Positions 20,057-28,480 of a DNA stretch of 64,000 bases are shown in pieces. The position numbers were made by a program, and so were the translations under genes. The notes under the pieces are model-generated. The model was not told the origin of the DNA and did no database searches. It worked only from the letters and a program-made list of their open reading frames with translations. The stretch comes from a bacterium (lineage in GTDB: Bacteria; Desulfobacterota; Binatia; HRBIN30; CADEER01): the NCBI GenBank assembly GCA_019637795.1, contig JAHBUY010000005.1:372001-436000 (forward strand), read 5' to 3'. Position 1 is the first letter of the stretch; each line of letters opens with the position of its first letter.

Positions 20057-21232
20057 TCATGCTCCCCGCACCACCATGGCGCTGGTCGCGACGCCGGAGG
20101 CGCCGGTGACCAGCGTCGCGCGACAGTCCGGCACCTGGTTCCACGACGTGCCGCGGATCTGCCGCACGGCTTCGAGGATCAGGTTGAAGCCGTGCACGTA
20201 GGCCTCGGAGAGGCCGCCGCCGGAGGTGAGGACCGGCAGCTCGCCGCCGAGCTCGATGCGGCCGTTCTCGGTGAAGGGCCCGCCCTCGCCGCGGGCGCAG
20301 AAGCCGTAATCCTCGAGGCCCATCACCACCAGCGGCGTGAAGGCGTCGTAGATCTGGGCGCAGTCCATGTCGGCCGGCTTCAGTTGCGAGCGCTGCCACA
20401 GCAGCTCGGCGCAGGCCACCGACGTCGTCTGCATGCCGGGCGTATTGTAGTTCGCCAGGTGCACCGGGTTCGGCCCCGAGGCCTGGGCAATCGCGTGCAC
20501 GAGCACCGGCTTCTGCTTCAGGTCGCGGGCGCGCTCGATCGAGGTGACGACGCAGGCCAGCGCGCCGTCGGTCTCGAGACAGCAGTCGTAGAGGGTCAGC
20601 GGATAGCCGATGACCCGGCCGGCGAGATAGGTCGGCATGTCCAGCGGGCGATCGCGCATCATCGCGTAGGGATTGCGCTGCGCGTGCGTGCGGGCGGCGA
20701 TGGCGACATTGCCGAGCTGCTCGCGCGTCGTCCCGTATTCGTACATGTGGCGGTGCGCCCACATGCCGATCACGTCCACCGGGCGGATCAGGCCCCAGGG
20801 GACGTGCAGCGCCTTGTCGTCGATCACCAGGCCCTTCTCCTGCGACCACGGGCGCGAGGTCTTGGCGCCGCGATTGCGCGCCCGGTGGCAGACGACCACC
20901 TCGGCGAGGCCGCTGGCGATCGCCGCGCAGGCGTGCATGATCGTCGCGCACGAGGCGCCGCCGCCGTACGAGATCTTGTCCCACCAGCGCAGATTCCGCA
21001 CCCCGAGGCGGCGGGCGATCGACACCTCGTGGGTGTGCTCCATCTCGAACATCGACATGCCGTCGACGTCCTCGTTCTCCAGCCCGGCGTCCGCGAGCGC
21101 GAGCTGGATCGCCTCCACCGCGGTATCGCCGATCGGCCGCCCGATGTCCTTGGCGAACGGCAGATGGCCGATGCCGACGATGGCCATGCGGTCCTGGATG
21201 CGGCGGAAGAGGTCGCGGTCGAGCGAATCCAC
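20057..21232 (-). CDS. Thiolase-like (SCP-x type lipid-transfer) protein
   Basis: The 391-aa protein is of the thiolase superfamily, lipid-transfer type: MAIVGIGHLPFAKDIGRPIG near residue 16, YGGGASCATIMHACAAIASG near 90 with the active-site-position cysteine, and LTSGGGLSEAYVHGFN near 350. It probably cleaves or forms C-C bonds of CoA-linked substrates together with the DUF35 protein, as seen in steroid side-chain degradation, but the substrate is unknown. The start is GTG; an ATG at residue 16 (21187) is the alternative. Confidence 0.88.
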   Translation of the reverse strand: MDSLDRDLFRRIQDRMAIVGIGHLPFAKDIGRPIGDTAVEAIQLALADAGLENEDVDGMSMFEMEHTHEVSIARRLGVRNLRWWDKISYGGGASCATIMHACAAIASGLAEVVVCHRARNRGAKTSRPWSQEKGLVIDDKALHVPWGLIRPVDVIGMWAHRHMYEYGTTREQLGNVAIAARTHAQRNPYAMMRDRPLDMPTYLAGRVIGYPLTLYDCCLETDGALACVVTSIERARDLKQKPVLVHAIAQASGPNPVHLANYNTPGMQTTSVACAELLWQRSQLKPADMDCAQIYDAFTPLVVMGLEDYGFCARGEGGPFTENGRIELGGELPVLTSGGGLSEAYVHGFNLILEAVRQIRGTSWNQVPDCRATLVTGASGVATSAMVVRGA

Positions 21233-21334
21233 CTGACCCGTCTAGTCGGGAACCGCCGCTCGGTTCAACCGGCCAAGCGGGCACCCGCCAGCGGCCGGCA
21301 CGCCGTCGATGCCGGAAGGCCGCCTGCGACCGCC

Positions 21335-21501
21335 ACGGGCTTTGCACAGAAAGCCCACGGTCGAACCCAATCAGCGCCGGTCGGTTGTTAGCTGTTGGGC
21401 TGTTCGCTGTTGAGGGCCGCAATTCTCAGGCCCTAACAGCGAACAGCTCAACAGCGTAACAGCCTCACGTGAGACGCGACGGGTTCATGTGCAAAGCCCG
21501 T
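21335..21501. repeat. Nested palindromic intergenic element, copy B
   Basis: The gap between the thiolase and kinase-like genes is filled by a nested inverted repeat. Outer arms at 21335-21348 (ACGGGCTTTGCACA) and 21488-21501 are perfect over 14 bp. Inner arms at 21383-21418 and 21429-21464 pair over about 36 positions with small bulges and consist of GCTGTT-like units; the loop is about 10 nt. Arrangement and unit sequence are like copy A at 9101-9244. Confidence 0.82.
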
Positions 21502-22934
21502 CACGCCGTGTCGACCACCCGGTCGAGCGCCGCGAGCAGATCGACGCCGCTGCTGCGCAGCTCGCGGATGACCCCCGCCTGGTCCGGCGTCACGTGTCCG
21601 AACTGGCCCTCGAGCAGCAGCTCGGCGTAGCCGATGATGACGTCGAGCGGCACCCGGAAGCGGTGCGAGAGGCCGGCGATGAGCTCGGACTTGAGGCGCG
21701 TCGTCTGCGACAGCTCCTCGGCGAGGCGCGCGTTCTCCAGCGCCAGGGCGGCGAGGTCGGCGATGCCCTGGGCGACCTGCGACTGCTCCTCGCCGAACAC
21801 CCGACCGCCGCTCTGCACGCCGGCGACCACCAGGCCGAGCTCGGCGCCGTTGCGATGCAGCGGCACCAGCAGACAGCGGCTGAGGCCGTGCCCGTAGCTG
21901 GCGGGCGGCGCGAAGAGCTCGTTGGCCTCCACCACCACGCCGCCGTGGCCGTTGCGGCGGCTGAACAGCGACACCAGCCGGGTGCGCGGCAGGCGCGCCT
22001 CGCGCGGCGGCGCGGCGTGCTGGCGCAAGGCGCCGTGCGAGGCGACGGGGACGTACACGTCGGTCGCCGGCTGCCACACCCACGCCTGGCCGACGTCGCA
22101 CCCCAGCACCTCGACGATGAGCTGGCAGCAGCCGCGCACCAGGTCCGGGAGCTGCCCCTGGCGCAGCTCGAGCGGCGCCCGCGAGGCGTCGAGGGCGCGC
22201 AGGTCGATGACCCCGTTGATCACCGCCAGCAGCTCGCGCGCGCCCTGGTCCATGCGCCGCAGGGTGTCGAGCTGGTCGCGGTTCAGATAGCCGAACGCGC
22301 CCTCGAGCAGCAGGTCGGTGTAGCCCATGATGACGTGCAGCGGCGTCCGCAGCTCGTAGGACATGCCGGCGACCAGATCGGAGCGGCCGCGGTGCACCTC
22401 GTCGATGGCCGCCAGCAGGCGCTCGTTCTCGCGCGCGATCGCCGGCAGCTTCATCACGAACCAGGCGCCGCGATCGTGCGAGCGGTCGAGCTCGATGCGG
22501 CCGCCGTGCGCCGCGGCGATGGCCTGGGCGCTCGCCAGGTCGGCCTCGAGGCCGCGGTCGGTCAGCGCGACGTCGTCGCGGTTGAGCATCGCCTCGGCGT
22601 CCTCGGCCCGCAGGCGCGGCCCGTCGTTGCCGATGGTGAGGGTCAACCATTCGCCGTCCATGCCGGTGCGGCAGAGGATGAGCCCGCCGCGCCGCGAATG
22701 CTTGACCGCGTGGCGCAGCATGCGGCCGACCCCGAACTCGAGCTGCGCGCGGTCGGCCCAACTGAGCGGCAGGCCGGGATCGAGATCGAGGCCGGTGCCG
22801 AGGCGCTTCACCGCCATCGCCGGCTGATATTGCTCGAGCAGATCGAGCACCACCTTGTTCAGCGATGCCCACTGCGGCAGCAGATGCAGCGTCTCCCGGT
22901 GCTCCACTCCGTACCCCGCGCCCTGAGTCCTCAC
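21501..22934 (-). CDS. Permuted, degenerate histidine-kinase-like protein with GAF domain
   Basis: The 477-aa soluble protein has an unusual order. Residues about 45-155 look like a worn HATPase_c domain (QLEFGVGRMLRHAVKHS, TIGNDGPRL, AAAHGGRIELD...GAWFVMKLP) without the glycine-rich ATP lid. Then comes a HisKA-like helix pair (GMSYELRTPLHVIMGYTDLL, near 185) with Tyr at the phospho-histidine site, a GAF domain (about 255-400), and a second HisKA-like pair (GLSHRFRVPLDVIIGYAELL, near 430). No standard catalytic domain follows. It probably senses or scaffolds rather than phosphorylates. Confidence 0.75.
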   Translation of the reverse strand: MRTQGAGYGVEHRETLHLLPQWASLNKVVLDLLEQYQPAMAVKRLGTGLDLDPGLPLSWADRAQLEFGVGRMLRHAVKHSRRGGLILCRTGMDGEWLTLTIGNDGPRLRAEDAEAMLNRDDVALTDRGLEADLASAQAIAAAHGGRIELDRSHDRGAWFVMKLPAIARENERLLAAIDEVHRGRSDLVAGMSYELRTPLHVIMGYTDLLLEGAFGYLNRDQLDTLRRMDQGARELLAVINGVIDLRALDASRAPLELRQGQLPDLVRGCCQLIVEVLGCDVGQAWVWQPATDVYVPVASHGALRQHAAPPREARLPRTRLVSLFSRRNGHGGVVVEANELFAPPASYGHGLSRCLLVPLHRNGAELGLVVAGVQSGGRVFGEEQSQVAQGIADLAALALENARLAEELSQTTRLKSELIAGLSHRFRVPLDVIIGYAELLLEGQFGHVTPDQAGVIRELRSSGVDLLAALDRVVDTA

Positions 22935-23108
22935 GCCCTCTGGCGCCCGTCACTTCAAGTGACATGCCAGCCGCTGCACGATGCGGCTATCGAGGCTTCA
23001 TGCCGCCGCGGCACTCGCGGCGTCGAGGGATGGACGGTTGCCGGCAGGAAAGTGCGCGCCGCCGGTCACGGCTGACGACACCCCGCGGCCCCTGCTACAA
23101 GCGCCGCC

Positions 23109-23849
23109 ATGCAACGGGTCGCCATGGTCACGGGAGGCGCGTCGGGAATCGGGAGAGCCGTCTGCCGGCGGCTGGCGCGCGACGGCGCCGCCGTCGCCGT
23201 GCTCGATCTCAACCGCGCCGGCGCCGAGGAGACCGCGGCGGCGATCGCCGCCGCCGGCGGCCGGGCGGCGGCGTGGGCGGTCGACGTCGCCGACGGCGAG
23301 GCGGTGCGCGCCGCCGTCGCCGCGGCGCGCGCCGCGCTCGGCGCCGCCGGCATCCTGGTCAACGTCGCCGGCATCGGAGAGATCGCGCTGCTCGCCGACA
23401 TGAGCGATGCGCAGTGGCGGCGCATGCTCGATGTCCACCTCACCGGCACCTTCCACGGCGTGCGGGCGGTGGTCGCCGACATGGTCGCCGCTGGCTGGGG
23501 ACGCATCGTCAACGTCAGCTCGGTCGCCGGCCTGAGCGGCGGCGGCCCCGGGCTGTCGCACTATGCCGCTGCCAAGGGCGGCATCATCGCCTTCAGCAAA
23601 GCGCTGGCGCACGAGCTCGGCCCGGCCGGCATCACCGTCAACGCCGTCGCCCCGGGTCTGATCGACACCCCGATGGTCGCCGCCGCCATGGTCTCTCCCG
23701 AGATCCGCGAGCGCGCCATCGCCGGCGCCCCGGTGCGCCGCATCGGCGTGCCCGACGACATCGCCGCCGCCGTCGCCTATCTGGTGTCCGACGAGGCGTC
23801 GTTCGTCACCGGACAGGTGCTGAGCCCGAACGGCGGCCGGTACATGTGA
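23109..23849 (+). CDS. Short-chain dehydrogenase/reductase
   Basis: The 246-aa protein is a classical SDR: TGGASGIG at residues 8-15 for cofactor binding, NVAGIGE near 92 (family NNAG), the catalytic serine in NVSSVAGLSGGG near 138 and YAAAKGG near 155. An Asp in VLDLNRAG after strand 2 suggests NAD(H). C-terminal SDEASFVTGQVLSPNGG is standard. The substrate is unknown; FabG-like 3-oxoacyl reductases and hydroxysteroid dehydrogenases share this pattern. It is divergent from the kinase-like gene. Confidence 0.92.
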   Translation: MQRVAMVTGGASGIGRAVCRRLARDGAAVAVLDLNRAGAEETAAAIAAAGGRAAAWAVDVADGEAVRAAVAAARAALGAAGILVNVAGIGEIALLADMSDAQWRRMLDVHLTGTFHGVRAVVADMVAAGWGRIVNVSSVAGLSGGGPGLSHYAAAKGGIIAFSKALAHELGPAGITVNAVAPGLIDTPMVAAAMVSPEIRERAIAGAPVRRIGVPDDIAAAVAYLVSDEASFVTGQVLSPNGGRYM

Positions 23850-23875
23850 GAAGGCTGTTGGGGCTTGATGTGACG

Positions 23876-24040
23876 AAAACGCTTCACCACGGAGGCACGG
23901 AGACACGGAGTAACCTGGACAAAAGGGGGTCCGGGGTCGAGATCCCCAACGCCGTCGGCAATGGCCATGGGGATCGCACCCACCCGCCAGTCCGACGCTG
24001 CACCCTCCGTGGCTCCGTGCCTCCGTGGTGAAGGTGTTTT
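23876..24040 (+). repeat. MITE-like inverted-repeat element, copy 1
   Basis: Arms of 29 nt at 23882-23910 (CTTCACCACGGAGGCACGGA...) and 24005-24033 pair with one mismatch, enclosing about 94 bases. The interior is clearly related to the reverse complement of the interior of the copy at 59184-59333 (shared GAGATCCCCAACGCC, CAATGGCCAT and GACGCTGCACC blocks). No ORF is encoded, so any movement would need an enzyme in trans. Confidence 0.85.
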
Positions 24041-24052
24041 GTCGTATCGAGG

Positions 24053-24118
24053 TTCGCTGTCAGGCTGTCAGGGGCCGGAGGTCGGGACCCCTGACAGCCC
24101 AGCAGCGTGACAGCCGAC
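24053..24118. repeat. Short palindromic element, copy C
   Basis: GGCTGTCAGGGG at 24063-24074 pairs perfectly with 24088-24099 around a 13-nt loop; further CTGTCA/TGACAG units lie outside on both sides (24057-24062 and 24102-24115). Unit style is like the inner arms of copies A and B (GCTGTT there, GCTGTCA here), but the outer arms are missing. It lies directly behind the MITE-like element between two convergent SDR genes and could end both transcripts. Confidence 0.6.
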
Positions 24119-24133
24119 TCAAACGTCCTCGCA

Positions 24134-24877
24134 TCACCCGTACCGCCCGCCCGAGACGTGGATCGTTTCGCCGGTGATGTACTCGGCGTCGTCGCTGGCC
24201 AGGAAGGCGGCGACGCCGGCGACGTCCTCGGGCCGGCCAAGGCGCGGGATCGGGAGGGTCGGGGCGACGCGCTCGACCAGGCGGTCGTAGTGCGGCAGCG
24301 AGGTCACGCCGGGGGTGGCGATGATGCCCGGCGCGATGCAGTTGGCGGTGACGCCGAACTTGCCCAGCTCCATCGACAGCGAGCGGGTGAGGCCGATGAC
24401 GCCGGCTTTCGAGGCGGCGTAGTTGACCTGCCCTTTGTTGCCGTAGTGGGCGCGCGAGCTCATGTTGATCACCCGCCCCCAGCCCTTCGCCACCATCAGC
24501 GGCGTCGCGTGCTTGCAGCAGACGAAGGTCGCGCGGAGGTTGAGGTCGAGCACGGCGTCCCAGTCCTCGAGGCGCATGTCCTTGAGCAGCTTGTCGCGCG
24601 TGATGCCGGCGTTGTTGACCAGGATGTCGACGCCGCCGAAGGCCGCGACGGCGCGCGCCACCAGCTCCTGCACCGTCGCCTCGTCGGTGACGCTGCCGAT
24701 CACCGCCGCCGCCCGGCCGCCGGCCTGCTCGATCCGCCCCACCGTCGCCGCCCCGGTGGTGGCGTCCATGTCGTTCAGCATCACCGCTGCGCCCTCGGCC
24801 GCGAAGCGCAGGGCGATCGCCTCGCCCAGCCCGCGCCCGGCGCCGGTGACCACCGCCACTCGTCCGTTCAGTCGCAT
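24134..24877 (-). CDS. FabG-like 3-oxoacyl reductase (SDR)
   Basis: With the start MRLNGRVAVVTGAGRGLG the product has 247 aa. It shows TGAGRGLG for cofactor binding, NNAGITRDKLLKDM near residue 88, the typical FabG signature, NMSSRAHYGNKGQVNYAASKAG with the catalytic Ser, Tyr and Lys, and ITGETIHVSGGRYG at the end. It probably reduces 3-oxoacyl or related thioesters, as ACP or CoA forms. The upstream extension to 24943 lacks family similarity. It converges on the other SDR across the repeat cluster. Confidence 0.92.
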   Translation of the reverse strand: MRLNGRVAVVTGAGRGLGEAIALRFAAEGAAVMLNDMDATTGAATVGRIEQAGGRAAAVIGSVTDEATVQELVARAVAAFGGVDILVNNAGITRDKLLKDMRLEDWDAVLDLNLRATFVCCKHATPLMVAKGWGRVINMSSRAHYGNKGQVNYAASKAGVIGLTRSLSMELGKFGVTANCIAPGIIATPGVTSLPHYDRLVERVAPTLPIPRLGRPEDVAGVAAFLASDDAEYITGETIHVSGGRYG

Positions 24878-24986
24878 GTCGCCTCCGTCGTGTCGGCGGA
24901 CCGTACCGACGCCGGTCGGGACGCGCAAGGCGCGCCGCGGCACGGCGGACGCGCCGCCGGGGGGCCTCCGTCCGTCGCCAGCAGGC

Positions 24987-25334
24987 TCAGCGCGCGGCGC
25001 CGACGAAGCGGCGGGCGCGTTCGACCAGCGCCGCCGCGGCGGTGAAGTCGAGCCCGCCCGGCTCCGCCGCCAGCCGGCGGCGCAGCGCCAGCGCCTCGTC
25101 CAACCACTCGCTGGGCGCCTCCTCGATCTCGGGCAGGGCGGCGTAGGCGGCGGCGACGCGGACGTGGGTGCGCAGCCGCAGCCCGCTCTCGTTCAGCCGC
25201 GCCTTGGCGGCGTAGAGGATGGCATAGAAGGCGCGCCCCGCGGCGATGTCGGCGGCGCCGGCGGTCAGCGCCGCCTCGGCCGCGGCCAGGGCGCGCGTCG
25301 CCTTGGCCAGGAGCGTGTCGGTGCCGGGCCGCAT
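24987..25334 (-). CDS. HEPN-domain protein
   Basis: The 115-aa helical protein has the HEPN-type order: LLAKATRALAAAEAAL, GRAFYAILYAAKARLNESGL near residue 34, LRTHVRVAAAYAAL near 55 and a helix pair at the end. An Arg/His pair is present (R..TH near 55), similar to the region where HEPN RNases keep their Rx4-6H motif, but the spacing here is shorter, so RNase activity is uncertain. It begins 8 bases after the YhaN-like ATPase gene, so it belongs to that operon. No nucleotidyltransferase (MNT) partner lies next to it. Confidence 0.75.
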   Translation of the reverse strand: MRPGTDTLLAKATRALAAAEAALTAGAADIAAGRAFYAILYAAKARLNESGLRLRTHVRVAAAYAALPEIEEAPSEWLDEALALRRRLAAEPGGLDFTAAAALVERARRFVGAAR

Positions 25335-25342
25335 CGGCCGCC

Positions 25343-28300
25343 TCAGAGCTCGACGACGCGGGCCGCGTGGCCGGCGCGGACGAGCAGATCGCGGGTCGAC
25401 GGATGGCAGGTGAAGAACAGCACCTGGTGGCGTTGGGCGACCTCGCCGAGCACCCGCGCCATCGCCGCGGCGCGCTCCGGATCGAGGTTCACCAGCACGT
25501 CGTCCATCACCAGCGGCAGCGCCGTGCCGCGCCGCGCCAGCTCGCCGGCCAGGCCGAGGCGGACCGCCAGGTAGAGCGCCTCGGCGGTGCCGCGGCTGAG
25601 GTCGCCGCCCGCCTGCTTCACCAGGCCGCCGCGCTCGACCACCACCAGCGCCGCCGCGCGTTCGTCCTGGGCGACGCGTTCGTAGCGCTCGCCGGTGACG
25701 GTGGCGAAGGCGCGCGACGCCTCGCGCAGGACCGCCGGCTGCCGCGTGCGCTCGAACTCCTGCTCGGCCTCCTCGACGAAACCGGCCGCCGCGACCAGCA
25801 CCCGCCAGTCGCGCACCGCCTCCTCGAGCTCGGCGGTCAACGCCGCCCACTCGAGCTCCAGCGTCGGCACCTCGTCGGCGCGCTCGAGCGCGGCGCAGGC
25901 GGCGCCGGCGGCGCGCCCGGCCGCGTCCGCGGCGTCCAGCTCGCGCTCGCGCTCGGCGAGCACGGCGTCGGCGTTCGCCGCCAGGACCTCCCATTCGCCG
26001 ACCGCGCCGCGCGCCAGGTCGTCGAACGCCTCCGGCCAGGTGACGCGCTCGGCGACCAGCGCCTCGCGTTCGGCGACCACCCGCTGCAGTTGCTGCCGCC
26101 GCGCCGCCGCCGCCCGCCGCTCCAGCAGGTCCTGCTCGTCGCGCACGCCGCTGCGCGCCAGCACCGCCGTCAGCTCGCGTTCCGCCTGATCGAGCGCCTC
26201 GCTCGCCACCGCGAGGCGAAGCGCGCGCTCGCGCACCTCGGCGTCGAGCGCGGCGCGCCGCTGGCGCAGCGGCGCCTGCTCCTGCAGGCGGGCGCGCAGG
26301 CCGACGATGCGCTCGACCAGCGCCTCGCCGCCGCCGCTGGCGTCGCCGAGGCGCGCCAGCACGGCGCGGGCGCGCGTCTCCCACGCCGCCACCATCGGCT
26401 CGAGCTGGCGCCGTTCGCGCTCCGCGGCATCGTGCGCCAGCAGCGCCTCGTGCGCCGCCTGCAGGCGGGTGACGCGCTCGAGCACCAGCTCCGGATCGAC
26501 CGCGCCGCGGACGCCGGCGCGCTCCACCCAGGCGCGCCACTCGATCTCGCCCTCGTCGCGCGCCGCCTCGGCCGCCAGGCGCTCGGTCTCGCGCGCCGCG
26601 TAGGCCTCCTCGGCGCCGCGCAGGGCCGGCTCGAGGCTGGCGAGCTGGGCGCGCGCGCCGCCGTCGCGCACCCGCGCCGCGTCCTCGGCGTCGAGCCCCG
26701 CGGCCGCGGCGTCGCAGTCGGCCAGAGTCGGCGCGCGCGGCAGGCCGAGGGCCTCGCCGTCGCGCGCGATCTGCTCCGCCAGCTCGGCGGCGGCGTGCCA
26801 GGCCTGATCGCGGCCGCGGCGGGCCGCTTCGAGCTCGCTGCGCAGGACGCGGCGCGCCCGCTCGCGATCGCGACGCCGGCCGAGCGCCGACCGCCGCTGG
26901 CGGCCGACATGGATCGCCCCGGCGGCGAGCGCGACCGCGGCGCTCGCTCCCAGGGTCGCCGCCGGCATGCTGCCCATGGCGCTCCACAGCGTCGCCAGGA
27001 CCGTCGCCGCCGCCAGCAGCGCCAGCAGCGGCGGCAGCCACGCCACCGGCACCGCGTCCCGCTCGGCGTCGAAGGCGCGCAGCACCTGCTCGCGGTCGAA
27101 CACGGTCTGCGCCATGCCCTCGCCCCGCGACCGCTTGTCGAGCATGGCCACGACGGCGCTCCGCAGCGCGTCGAGCGCCTGGCGGCGCGCCTCCACCGCC
27201 TCGGCCGGCAGCGGCGGGCGCGCCGGCAACTGCGCCGTTGCCGCCTCGTACTGCTCGCGCAGCGAATCGCGGTGGCGCTGCGCCGCCTCGGCGCGCAGGG
27301 CGGCGGCGCGGGCGCGCTCGTCGTGGCGCTTCAGCCGCACCTGCCAGTCGCGCACCTGCTCGCGATCGACGCCGAGCCGACCCCACTCGCGCACCGCCGC
27401 CTCGGTTCCGGCGTCGTCGAGTCGCTGCAGGCGGGCGCGCATCGTGGCGGCCGCCTCCTCGGCGCGGGCGCGCGCCGCCGGCAGGGTGGCGAGCTGGAAG
27501 CGGTGCAGCGTCAGATCGCCGCAGAGGGCGTCGATCTCCGGCGCCAGCGCCGCGGCGCCGTCGTCCGGCGGCAGCAGGCCGCGCTGCGCCTCCGCCGCCG
27601 CCTGTTCGGCGCGCAGCGCGTCGAGGGCGCCGCGCGCCGCCAGCAGACGCTCGCGGGCGCGCTGCAGCTCGCCCGCGACCTCGGGCGGCGGCACCGGCAG
27701 GGCGACGATCGCGGCGAGCTCGGTGCGCGCGTTCTGCAGCGCGTCCCACAGTGGCCAGGCGCGCAGCAGCGCCGCGGCGCGCTGGCGGCGCTGCCGCTCG
27801 ACGGCGAGACGCTCGCGCAGCGCGGCCGCGTGGGCGGCGGCGGCCGCCGCCGCCGCGCGCTGCCGCGGATACTCCTCCGCCGCCCGGCGGGCGGCGGCGA
27901 GCCGCGGCCGCAGGGCGTTGAGCGCGGCAATGCATGCGCCGATCTGCGCCGCGCCCGTCTCATCCAGCCGCCGCGCCGCCTGGGCGCGCAGCCGGGTCAG
28001 CGCGGCGCGCGCCGAGCGCCCGGCGCCGGCCAGGCTGGCCGAGAACAGCGCCTCGCTGACCGCCGCCTCGTCGAGGCCGGCGAGCGACTGCAGGTCGTCG
28101 AGGGCGATGGCGAAGACGGCGCGGAACAGCTTCTCGTCGGCGCCGCCGAGCAGCCGCGCCAGATCGGCAGCGCCGCCGAGCGAGCCGTCCGGGCGCGTCA
28201 CCTGCAGCGCGGCGTGGGCGAAATCGCGGGCGATGACGTAGGCGCCGTCGCCGCCCTCGACGCGCAGCCGACCGCGATAGGCGCCGCCGCCGAGCGGCGC

Positions 28301-28480
28301 GTACGACACGCCGGCGCCGTTCGACAGCGGCCCGAAGAGCGAACGGCGGAGGAACTCGAGCAGCGTCGTCTTGCCCGCCTCGTTGGCGCCGTGCACCACC
28401 GTCAGGCCGTCGGGCAGGCGATCGACGGCGCTGTCGCGCAGCGCCCCGAAGCCGTCGATCTCCCAGCCGCGGATCTTCAT
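25343..28480 (-). CDS. YhaN/Rad50-like SMC-type ATPase
   Basis: The 1045-aa protein starts MKIRGWEIDGFGALRD and has Walker A GANEAGKTTLLEF near residue 35. A very long Arg/Glu/Ala-rich coiled-coil region spans about 180-930, broken near 500 by two hydrophobic segments (WLPPLLALLAAATVLATLW and ATLGASAAVALAAGAI), as in YhaN. The C-terminal part has the ABC-type signature LSRGTAEALYLAVRLGLA and Walker B LPLVMDDVLVNLD, then FFTCHPS. Such ATPases pair with an Mre11/SbcD-type nuclease in DNA end handling; here the partner gene (4-nt overlap, ATGA) has lost its metal site. Confidence 0.92.
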   Translation of the reverse strand: MKIRGWEIDGFGALRDSAVDRLPDGLTVVHGANEAGKTTLLEFLRRSLFGPLSNGAGVSYAPLGGGAYRGRLRVEGGDGAYVIARDFAHAALQVTRPDGSLGGAADLARLLGGADEKLFRAVFAIALDDLQSLAGLDEAAVSEALFSASLAGAGRSARAALTRLRAQAARRLDETGAAQIGACIAALNALRPRLAAARRAAEEYPRQRAAAAAAAAHAAALRERLAVERQRRQRAAALLRAWPLWDALQNARTELAAIVALPVPPPEVAGELQRARERLLAARGALDALRAEQAAAEAQRGLLPPDDGAAALAPEIDALCGDLTLHRFQLATLPAARARAEEAAATMRARLQRLDDAGTEAAVREWGRLGVDREQVRDWQVRLKRHDERARAAALRAEAAQRHRDSLREQYEAATAQLPARPPLPAEAVEARRQALDALRSAVVAMLDKRSRGEGMAQTVFDREQVLRAFDAERDAVPVAWLPPLLALLAAATVLATLWSAMGSMPAATLGASAAVALAAGAIHVGRQRRSALGRRRDRERARRVLRSELEAARRGRDQAWHAAAELAEQIARDGEALGLPRAPTLADCDAAAAGLDAEDAARVRDGGARAQLASLEPALRGAEEAYAARETERLAAEAARDEGEIEWRAWVERAGVRGAVDPELVLERVTRLQAAHEALLAHDAAERERRQLEPMVAAWETRARAVLARLGDASGGGEALVERIVGLRARLQEQAPLRQRRAALDAEVRERALRLAVASEALDQAERELTAVLARSGVRDEQDLLERRAAAARRQQLQRVVAEREALVAERVTWPEAFDDLARGAVGEWEVLAANADAVLAERERELDAADAAGRAAGAACAALERADEVPTLELEWAALTAELEEAVRDWRVLVAAAGFVEEAEQEFERTRQPAVLREASRAFATVTGERYERVAQDERAAALVVVERGGLVKQAGGDLSRGTAEALYLAVRLGLAGELARRGTALPLVMDDVLVNLDPERAAAMARVLGEVAQRHQVLFFTCHPSTRDLLVRAGHAARVVEL

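Noticed and set aside
24987-25334. HEPN-MNT toxin-antitoxin pair
   Set aside because: No nucleotidyltransferase gene is adjacent; the neighbour is the coiled-coil ATPase operon.
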